Positions 18,914 to 25,146 of a stretch of DNA of 64,000 nucleotides are shown in pieces. The notes beneath the pieces were generated by a model, which saw only the letters and a list, made by a program, of their open reading frames with translations, did no database searches and had not been told where the DNA came from. Where the stretch lies: assembly GCA_020444175.1 (NCBI GenBank), contig JAHLLM010000016.1, forward strand, positions 41,364-105,363, written 5' to 3'. This DNA is from Desulfobulbaceae bacterium. GTDB taxonomy: Bacteria; Desulfobacterota; Desulfobulbia; Desulfobulbales; SURF-16. Each line of letters begins with the position of its first letter. Position 1 is the stretch's first letter. The position numbers were made by a program, and so were the translations under genes.

Positions 18914-19226
18914 TGCATTGCCAATGGTATTTTTTGTTTTTTCATTTTGCCTGAAAAAGCCATTGGAGCCATTTTCGCCTATCTTTTACCAGTTTAAGCA
19001 AGAATTCTCGTTTGTGGAATCGATGTGTGAGATGCCATACTTGTCCGGGAATATAATGTCTATCGGCTCTGGCCATAATTGCTACAAATTCCCTATAATC
19101 ACGTTTTTGACCCCAAAATCATGACTATAAGGCCATAAAAGCATTGTTCTCAACACTTATTCTTTATATTTTCAGCTAATTAGCGTGGTCCGACCCCAGA
19201 CCGCAGACCGCCTTTTGCCTTGTGAA
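18914..19226. other. Gene-free stretch at the start of cassette 4
   Basis: About 310 bases between attC3 and the winged-helix gene. I see no supported gene on either strand; the sequence is AT-rich and may hold the remains of a lost cassette gene. Confidence 0.4.
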
Positions 19227-19349
19227 GGCTAACGCCAAACATCACCCGCCGCCAACCAGCCGAGGAAAGACTTGGCCGTGGTAAACAACGTTGAACTACC
19301 ACCAAAAACCGGCAGGGTTAAGCGGTCGGTGTGTATGTAATTGTTCGGC
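19227..19349 (-). other. attC3 site (end of the nuclease cassette)
   Basis: On the minus strand it opens with the R'' box GCCGAAC (19349-19343), complementary to the GTTCGGC that starts this cassette at 20382, and closes with GTTAGCC (19233-19227). The inner part shares blocks with attC2 (CCGCCAACCAGC; CCACCAAAAACCGGCAGGG). Length of 123 bases is normal for attC. Confidence 0.75.
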
Positions 19350-19444
19350 GATTTTTGCCGGTTTTTTTTTGATGCGAGCAATAAAAATGTTGCCATTCTC
19401 ATGTATTATGGCTCCATCGCCGAGATCAGTGGAATACGCAACCC

Positions 19445-20284
19445 TCATTGAAACTTGCGTGTATATTTACATTTGGGATACCCCGTGCATCCGTAAAATT
19501 TCCCATAAGGCCCTCTTCGTTTACGCAAAGGCAGATAACACTTAGGGCACAAATTTGATTGGTTTGCTGGAGTAACAAAATTTGCTGGCACCACTTCATC
19601 TTCTGGATAATATTGACGAATCAGTGACGACAATTCGTCAAGCTCAATTAACCTTATAGGCTTGTTCTTCACCCACTCTCTTGCTTGTCTGGAAACTTTT
19701 CCGGTGGTGACGACTACCCCATATTGGGCTTTAAATGAGTGCATAGTCCCATACAAGTCACGGAGAATAGGCTCCCCTACAGAACCTTGTACACGCTTTG
19801 CTTGAAGAATGGTTATATCTCCATTTTTTTTTAAAATTCCGTCAGCACCGCTGTCACCTGTATATGGAGTGGATTCAACAGTGTATCCCATTCGGCTATG
19901 GAGATCACAAGCGAGTTTCTCAAAATCTAAAGGATCAATTTTTTTTAAAAAAGATGGTAGCCTTATATTTTGAATATACTGACGATGCTCTTGAGCTCGT
20001 TTGTCACGCTCAGCTTTGATACGTCTTTTTTCATTCGCAACATACTCAGCTTTTCTTTTTTCAACTTCAGCTACGCATTTATTGCATAGTTGATGATTAT
20101 TAAAAGCCCGTTTTATTCCATGGCTGCATGGACGCAGGTGATCTTTCAGGAAAAAGAAACCTTTAATAACGACAAAAATAAATATACACCCCCCAATAAC
20201 CAACCAAACAATATCTCCCCAAATATCATTAAGCCACATAATAACCATGGCCCAAAACAAGATACCGAGAATAAGATCAGCCAT
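19445..20284 (-). CDS. Membrane-anchored Mrr-like restriction endonuclease with topoisomerase-type zinc ribbon
   Basis: 279 aa. Two hydrophobic segments (about 3-20 and 24-46) are followed by a short Cys pair (LCNKC) and a long basic coiled coil (about 72-105). A restriction-endonuclease-like domain (about 112-230) resembles Mrr: DFEKLACDLHSRMGYTVE, GDSGADGILKKNGDITILQAKR with the D...Q-x-K catalytic pattern, and YGVVVTTGKVSRQAREW. The end is a four-Cys ribbon (CPKCYLPLRKRRG...GCTGYPKCKYTRK) like those at the end of topoisomerase I. Mrr-type enzymes cut foreign modified DNA; a membrane anchor could place it where phage DNA enters. It is the only gene of cassette 3. Confidence 0.82.
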   Translation of the reverse strand: MADLILGILFWAMVIMWLNDIWGDIVWLVIGGCIFIFVVIKGFFFLKDHLRPCSHGIKRAFNNHQLCNKCVAEVEKRKAEYVANEKRRIKAERDKRAQEHRQYIQNIRLPSFLKKIDPLDFEKLACDLHSRMGYTVESTPYTGDSGADGILKKNGDITILQAKRVQGSVGEPILRDLYGTMHSFKAQYGVVVTTGKVSRQAREWVKNKPIRLIELDELSSLIRQYYPEDEVVPANFVTPANQSNLCPKCYLPLRKRRGPYGKFYGCTGYPKCKYTRKFQ

Positions 20285-20375
20285 TATGCATCACCGGTTA
20301 GTATGGCAGTAAAATATTGGAAAACAATTTTTTGTTTACTCCTTTTCTTGTTAACTTCAATAGTATTTTATTAAT

Positions 20376-20500
20376 GCCGAACGTCACGCGTAACCTGCCC
20401 GCCAACCAGCTGACACCAAGCCTTTCCGGGAAGGACAGATTTGAATTGCCACCCAAAAAACGGCAGGGGTTGCGGGTCAGCGTTAACGCGATTGTTCGGC
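20376..20500 (-). other. attC2 site (end of the HEPN cassette)
   Basis: On the minus strand R'' is GCCGAAC (20500-20494) and R' is GTTCGGC (20382-20376), exact complements. Inside, CGCGTAACCTGCCCGC pairs with GCGGGTCAGCGTTAACGCG except for single unpaired bases, the extrahelical bases expected when the bottom strand of an attC folds. It is 125 bases long and ends cassette 2, which starts with the same GTTCGGC core. Confidence 0.82.
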
Positions 20501-20512
20501 GATCTATGCCGA

Positions 20513-21376
20513 TTATTTTATGCTGGTTGAGGAATTAAATTTATCAGTTCCAGCCTCGATCGGTTTTAACCTATGCCGCCTATACCCAAACCTTTTAGCA
20601 AAGAGATTGTCCACAAAATCAGTTAAAAGAAAGAAAAAAACAAAAAACCCATGAAAAATATTCATATCAATAACAATCAATCTATCATTTTCAAGAATAC
20701 TCGATGCATGAACAATTCTGTGCCGCACTTGTGCTAACTTATCTAAAAAATTTAAAGGGTTATTGTATTTTTCTCCCTCATACTCCATTTCAAAGCTATT
20801 AAACTGTTTCTTTAAATCTCCTGCTTTGTACTCAATGTAGAAAGCTTCACTCATCTTGCAAAACTTGCCATCCCATTTTTTTCGCATAAGTATGTCACGG
20901 GATTTATCTAAAATATTTTCAGTGATACCTACAAGAGGAAAAGATTTTTCAAAAAGTTGAAATAAAAATGTTTCAAAAGAACCATAAAACATTACAAAAG
21001 CTTGCCGCGTAAGAAGATTTATTCCATTAGTTGTCATTCCAATGATGTGGGCAGCAGGCATAGCAATGAAGTTTCCGCCATTAATTTCAAGCTTGATGGG
21101 TGTATTTGCCTTTGATGGTAGATTCGGGATAATATCTTTGTCGTATTTTTCCTTGCAGACATCAAAAGAGTGTTTCGTTATAAAAAGAAGCGATTGTATC
21201 TCATTCATCCTTACAAAAAATTGTTTCCGTTCGTCTGTACAGTCAGTTTCTGATAATACAAACGTGTCCCCTGCGAATGGATCAGGAACCATGTTGAGAG
21301 GATTATCTAAGTTTTTAGGCATTTGTTTTTCGTTTAATACAATTACGTCGCTGTAAAGCGGTTGGCAATATAGCAC
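20513..21376 (-). CDS. HEPN-like protein, candidate RNase (cassette 2)
   Basis: Up to 287 aa. The N-terminal half is unrecognised. The C-terminal half is helical and contains FVMFYGSFETFLFQLFEKSF (about 127-146) and, at 218-223, the R-x4-H motif in AQVRHRIVHASS, the active-site signature of HEPN ribonucleases such as those of RiboL-PSP and MAE_28990-like families. Many HEPN proteins cut RNA in toxin-antitoxin or abortive-infection systems. The start is uncertain: the ATG at 21376 or the one 18 codons on (MPKNLDNPL); neither has a clear ribosome site. The 139-aa membrane protein just upstream shares its cassette, so the two may form a pair. Confidence 0.6.
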   Translation of the reverse strand: MLYCQPLYSDVIVLNEKQMPKNLDNPLNMVPDPFAGDTFVLSETDCTDERKQFFVRMNEIQSLLFITKHSFDVCKEKYDKDIIPNLPSKANTPIKLEINGGNFIAMPAAHIIGMTTNGINLLTRQAFVMFYGSFETFLFQLFEKSFPLVGITENILDKSRDILMRKKWDGKFCKMSEAFYIEYKAGDLKKQFNSFEMEYEGEKYNNPLNFLDKLAQVRHRIVHASSILENDRLIVIDMNIFHGFFVFFFLLTDFVDNLFAKRFGYRRHRLKPIEAGTDKFNSSTSIK

Positions 21377-21421
21377 ATTGAAGTTGCTAGGGTGTCTTTA
21401 ACCGGGACGTTCTGTTGGACT

Positions 21422-21841
21422 TCATTGTTCCTCGGATAAATGCTCAGATTTTTCGGACCTCCGAATTAACTCTTTAGTTTTCATAATTGCAGTTTGAAAT
21501 CCATCATCCAAGAATGCAACAATAGTTGACACAAATATACAGGCCACAAAAAAGAGGATAATCCGAAAATTAATAATCAGTGTGATATGGCCAATGGCAT
21601 ATGCAATTGCCCACAGAAATAAAGTAAAAACAGTCAAACCAAATATTTGCGAGAAAGCACGAGGCGCTTTTAAAGAAAATATCGCATAGGTTCTTGTCAA
21701 CAATTGAATAAAAGATGTATTGATCATGCTGCTGGCAATAAATAGAAGTATTATATTCAAGGGATACCAGTACCATGCCTTCCCTAAAGCACCCCAGACA
21801 CCAAAAATGATATCTATGATTAGTGAAGACAGATAGATCAT
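21422..21841 (-). CDS. Small multi-span membrane protein of unknown function (cassette 2)
   Basis: 139 aa. I do not recognise the family. Hydrophobic segments lie at about 1-18, 24-45, 62-88 and 92-112, followed by a charged cytoplasmic-type tail (KTKELIRRSEKSEHLSEEQ). An AAGGAG lies upstream of the ATG at a rather long spacing. It is the first gene after the attC1 boundary and 45 bases ahead of the HEPN-like gene, with no intact attC between them. By position it could be the membrane partner, immunity protein or effector of a two-gene unit. Confidence 0.6.
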   Translation of the reverse strand: MIYLSSLIIDIIFGVWGALGKAWYWYPLNIILLFIASSMINTSFIQLLTRTYAIFSLKAPRAFSQIFGLTVFTLFLWAIAYAIGHITLIINFRIILFFVACIFVSTIVAFLDDGFQTAIMKTKELIRRSEKSEHLSEEQ

Positions 21842-21867
21842 TTTGTGCGCGTCTCCTTTTTTGCACC

Positions 21868-21958
21868 GCCGAACGGCCCCGATAACCTGCCGGGCCCAAA
21901 TGTTGACCGCGTCAGCGCCGCCGATGTTAACCCGGTCAGGTTAATTGGATGGTTGGGT
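21868..21958 (-). other. attC1 site (end of the CBASS cassette)
   Basis: 91 bases. On the minus strand R'' is ACCCAAC (21958-21952), the exact complement of the GTTGGGT that starts cassette 1 at attI; R' is GTTCGGC (21874-21868), which starts cassette 2. The inner arms TTAACCTGACCGGG and CCCGGCAGGTTA pair except for one unpaired A, a typical extrahelical base. Confidence 0.82.
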
Positions 21959-22585
21959 GCTGTAATTAACCTCAGCTTGTTCGTATGTGTCGTAAAGTTT
22001 TGATACCTTTCCTGATAGCTTCATGCCGCCTTTTGTCCCTCTATCAGTCCAATAATGACCTTTCAATTCGTAAACAGGGTTCCCATGTATGTCTAATGCG
22101 AATGACCCATGATGTATCTCGCTACGAACACCTTGAAGTTCAATATTTGGTTCATTCCTGTATACGCCAACAAGTTTATAAAGGTCTTCATCCTCCTGTT
22201 GATCTATGCTATGGGCAACAAGCACTGATCGAGATTCTTGTGTCATGAGCCTACAACTTAGCGAGGTTAGAGATTGCCTTATCACTGCGTAACCATATAT
22301 AGGGTCAACCACTGTGCCTGTTTCGGGGTTCACCCAACTGCTTTTTAGCTCAACTTTCCAAGTACCTCTTAAATCAGGGCGTTTGACGTACCAACCTCGA
22401 AAGCCTTTCCATGACCACAGATATTTATTAAACACTGTTACAAAAATTGTAATAGCACCAACAACAGTGCTAAATGGTTTAACAAAATCGGCGCTTAATA
22501 CAGGCATCCCTTGAAGCCATAAGGCTATTAGCCATACCAAAATGGTGAGGCCGATAAATGATGAAATATGAAGTCTTGTTAGCAT
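21941..22585 (-). CDS. cap15: CBASS effector, Cap15-like (two membrane helices plus beta-rich domain)
   Basis: 214 aa. Two hydrophobic helices (about 8-26 and 36-56) precede a beta-rich domain starting GWYVKRPDLRGTWKVELKSSW and containing YAVIRQSLTSLSCRLMTQES, YKLVGVYRNEP, FALDIHGNPVYELKGHYWTDR and GGMKLSGKV. This layout and the PDLRGTW motif match Cap15, whose beta-barrel binds the cyclic nucleotide and whose membrane part then damages the inner membrane, killing the infected cell. The start codon lies one base after the CD-NTase stop, so the genes are coupled. The stop lies inside the right edge of attC1, as is common in cassettes. Confidence 0.8.
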   Translation of the reverse strand: MLTRLHISSFIGLTILVWLIALWLQGMPVLSADFVKPFSTVVGAITIFVTVFNKYLWSWKGFRGWYVKRPDLRGTWKVELKSSWVNPETGTVVDPIYGYAVIRQSLTSLSCRLMTQESRSVLVAHSIDQQEDEDLYKLVGVYRNEPNIELQGVRSEIHHGSFALDIHGNPVYELKGHYWTDRGTKGGMKLSGKVSKLYDTYEQAEVNYSTQPSN

Positions 22586-22586
22586 T

Positions 22587-23492
22587 TTATTCGTATCCTA
22601 TATAATCCCATGCATCGCTCAGAAATTGATGAGCACCTTGCCTTGTCCAGGGTTGTGAAGCCCTAAATAGGTATTTGAGTTCACTTACCTCGCCCCACTC
22701 AGAGCATGTTTCATCGGTGAGTGTATTATTAAATAATTCAGCCAAAACCTCTCGAACCATAGGCTTGTACGAAGAATAATTAAAATTAGGATTTGAAGCA
22801 TTAAACACTAGGCACTCTACCAAAAAACTTGGAGTATCTTTTGCCGATTTGACTCCGTTAGTTGCCATTTCATTTGATAGAGATTTTATAATACGAGTTG
22901 CCCTTTTAAACCTTCTAAGGGTCTGATCATTTTTAGCCACACCATTCTGGTAATGTTGTTCTGGCCAATTTTTAATTCTAGGCGGGAAAAAGTTATCAGG
23001 TATCATTTCTACACCTGAATGGTAGTGAGAAGGTGTTGTATAACGACGATGTTCAAAAAATGCGGCAACATCTGACTCTACGCGATAAGTGTTTGCCTTG
23101 ATATCGAAAGCCTTGCTTCCTCTAGTTACGGCTACTCTACCAAACCGAGCTACTAGAGCTTCTTCGAGTTCGTTTTTAAACGTGGCATATTCGTATGTGG
23201 CTGGAATAAATCCCTCTGCAAGTTGGGCCTGCGCCTTCACATTGTCGTCAGGATACTCTGGGAAATATGTATCAAAACACAGAACACCAACATCAACATC
23301 GCTGTCTCGCCTTACATTGACTCGGTTCCGGTAAGATCCTTGAGTGAATACCTTGATATTTCTATTTTTAAGTTTATCACTGTCTTGTATAGCTTGGCGG
23401 ATTTGGCGTTCAGCGTTTTCTGCCCTTTCTTGTTCTGTTGCGCTTGGTCCTTGCGCCCAAGTTGTGAAAATAGATTCCCAATCCCTTCCCAT
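22587..23492 (-). CDS. CBASS CD-NTase (cGAS/DncV-like nucleotidyltransferase)
   Basis: 301 aa. The nucleotidyltransferase signature is clear: GSYRNRVNVRRDSDVDVGVL with GS at 52-53 and metal-binding D65 and D67, and a third acidic residue D141 in YRVESDVAAFF. The C-terminal helical part (SFLVECLVFN..., then W..V.EL..LF) fits the CD-NTase spine. On phage sensing these enzymes make cyclic di- or trinucleotides that switch on the effector encoded next door. With only a nucleotidyltransferase and an effector, this is a type I (minimal) CBASS. AAAGGAA precedes the ATG. It is the cassette gene nearest attI, where expression from the integron promoter is expected to be strongest. The clade and product cannot be told by eye. 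Confidence 0.87.
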   Translation of the reverse strand: MGRDWESIFTTWAQGPSATEQERAENAERQIRQAIQDSDKLKNRNIKVFTQGSYRNRVNVRRDSDVDVGVLCFDTYFPEYPDDNVKAQAQLAEGFIPATYEYATFKNELEEALVARFGRVAVTRGSKAFDIKANTYRVESDVAAFFEHRRYTTPSHYHSGVEMIPDNFFPPRIKNWPEQHYQNGVAKNDQTLRRFKRATRIIKSLSNEMATNGVKSAKDTPSFLVECLVFNASNPNFNYSSYKPMVREVLAELFNNTLTDETCSEWGEVSELKYLFRASQPWTRQGAHQFLSDAWDYIGYE

Positions 23493-23530
23493 AACTAATT
23501 TCCTTTATGAATTTGCTGAAGCCGATATAC

Positions 23531-23602
23531 ACCCAACAGTGTTAATAAGTGGAAACTTTCCATGATATTGACCGTAATATATTATGACATTTTCCACTTA
23601 TT
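23531..23602. promoter_or_regulatory. attI site and intergenic control region of the integron
   Basis: The minus strand reads GTTGGGT at 23537-23531, which fits the GTTRRRY core where the first cassette is inserted. Next to it an inverted repeat (AATAAGTGGAAA at 23544-23555 with TTTCCACTTATT at 23591-23602) flanks an AT-rich segment containing TTGACC and TAATATATTATGACAT. This 130-base space between the divergent intI and the cassette array must hold the intI and cassette promoters; I cannot place them exactly. Confidence 0.65.
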
Positions 23603-23621
23603 CTGATATTGATGCCATAAC

Positions 23622-24618
23622 ATGGAAAACAAACCAAAATTTACACCAAATCCAAAGCTCAAGCTCATGGACCAAGTGCGCGAGGTTTTGCGATACCATC
23701 ACTATGCGTACCGCACTGAACAAACTTACGTTCAGTGGATACTGCGTTTTATTCACTTCTTTGGCGGCAAGACCCATCCTCGGGATCTTAGCGCCAAGGA
23801 TATTGAACGTTTTCTTTCCGATCTGGCAGTAGTGAGGGAAGTATCAGCTTCCACGCAACGACAGGCCCTGAACGCCATTGTTTTTCTTTACCGAGATGTG
23901 CTCAATAAACCCATTGATGGGAAGATTGCTCACGCTCGGGCCAAGAAGAAACCCAAGACCGTGACTGTCCTCAGTAAAGATGAGGTTGCACGTTTTTTTT
24001 CGCTGCATCGATGGTACGCATGCGCTTATGGCCAAGCTCCTTTACGGGTCCGGGCTCCGTTTAATGGAGTGTGTCCGGTTGCGAATTAAGGATATTGATT
24101 TTGACCGTAAACGTATTCAAGTCTTTGGCAAAGGTGACAAGTGGCGAAGTACCATTCTTGCGCCGCCGGTTATTCCTCAATTATACGCTCATATGGAACG
24201 GGTAAAAGCATTGCACCATGCTGATCTGGAGGAAGGGTTTGGTGAAGTCTATCTCCCCCCTGCTCTGTCTCGTAAGTACAGAGGCGCTGCAAGAGAGACC
24301 GCCTGGCAATACCTTTTCCCATCCAAAAAAAGGTCCATCGATCCAAGGTCGGAGAAAGAACGTCGCCACCATGTTCTGGAGTCGGGATTGCAAAAAGCTG
24401 TGAAATTGGCGGTAAAAAAGGCGGGTATCAACAAACAGGCAACCTGTCATACCTTGCGCCACAGTTTTGCAACGACGATGCTTGAAAATGGTGTGAATAT
24501 CCGTGTTCTTCAGGAACTTCTCGGCCATGCGGATGTGAAGACAACCGAAATGTATACCCATGTTATGGATAAAGATATTTCGAGACTCACAAGTCCCCTG
24601 GAAGGTTTGGGACTATGA
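23622..24618 (+). pseudogene. intI: Integron integrase IntI with a single frameshift at an 8-T run
   Basis: Two overlapping frames (23622-24089 and 23980-24618) together give a complete 332-residue integron integrase. The first ends its true sequence at VLSKDEVARFF; the second resumes with RCIDGTHALMAKLLYGSGLRLMECVRLRIKD. The switch lies at TTTTTTTT, 23993-24000; seven T would restore one frame. All tyrosine-recombinase residues are kept (R in GSGLRLME, H-R in HTLRHSFAT, H in LLGHADV, Y in TTEMYTHV), as is the IntI-specific insert (SRKY..AA.ETAWQYLFPS...DPRS). Because everything past the shift is intact, the change is recent, a sequencing error, or bypassed by slippage on the T run. Confidence 0.92.
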
Positions 24619-25146
24619 GCCTTGCCCCGGCCACCATGCCCGGCGAAAAGCTATTGCCTAACAAATAACCCAAACAATTCGTTACTTTTTTTCTAAGAAA
24701 TTGTCAACCTCAAAGGTTGCTATCCCGCGGTAACGTCAAAGTAAGCCGGAAAATATTGATTACCCACTCGCTTCGCTCAAGGCATTTATGCCCTTCAGGG
24801 TGCATATGTACTCCCCTCCGTGTTGCGAGAAGATGTCGGCGAGGGTGACCATGGCCGATTCGCTTTATTGCTTTATTGGTCGTCCATAAAGGGTGGAGCT
24901 GCACGCAGCCAACAGTTCCTATGAGCCCAATGTTATTGAAGGGCGCGACTCGGCACGGGTCAGCATTGTATGGAAATTGATCGGTGTAATCAGAAGAGCC
25001 GGATAGACGGCTGCTCCATTTCGTGAAGCGTGCCTTTGTTGAAGTAAAAGGTCAGGCACTTGCCGCACTAAAAAAGGAGAATACACTTGTCTGCAATTAA
25101 AAAGTGATTTAAAGTCATGCCCATTGTTTCAACACGGTAGAGTGCG
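24619..25146. other. 528-base gap downstream of intI, no gene recognised
   Basis: Holds short hairpins (CAACCT..AGGTTG at about 24704-24718; ATGCCCTTCAGGGTGCAT at about 24788-24805). A possible reading-frame tail ending VKRAFVEVKGQALAALKK lies near 25020-25095 with no start, which may be the end of a lost gene. No attC or known RNA is seen. It separates the integron from the Hsp70 operon. Confidence 0.4.

Larger units (their letters stand above)
18101..24618. mobile_element. Chromosomal integron: frameshifted intI, attI and a cassette array with related attC sites
   Basis: The integrase gene reads on the plus strand from 23622; the cassette genes read away from it on the minus strand. Starting at attI (GTTGGGT on the minus strand, 23537-23531) the sequence alternates genes and 90-125-base attC sites. 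Core boxes fit: cassette 1 begins GTTGGGT and its attC R'' box is the exact complement ACCCAAC; cassettes 2 and 3 begin GTTCGGC and their attC R'' boxes read GCCGAAC. The attC sites at 20376, 19227 and 18101 resemble each other strongly, as in sedentary chromosomal integrons. The left limit is uncertain because the site at 18101 is degenerate. Confidence 0.88.

Noticed and set aside
21377..21421. Short possible attC between the two genes of cassette 2
   Set aside because: A GTCCAAC box is present, but it does not complement the cassette start (GTTCGGC) and no matching R' was found; kept only as an alternative in the findings.
24710..24904. 64-codon frame on the minus strand downstream of intI
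   Set aside because: No ribosome site, no family, unusual composition; likely a chance frame in a repeat-like region.
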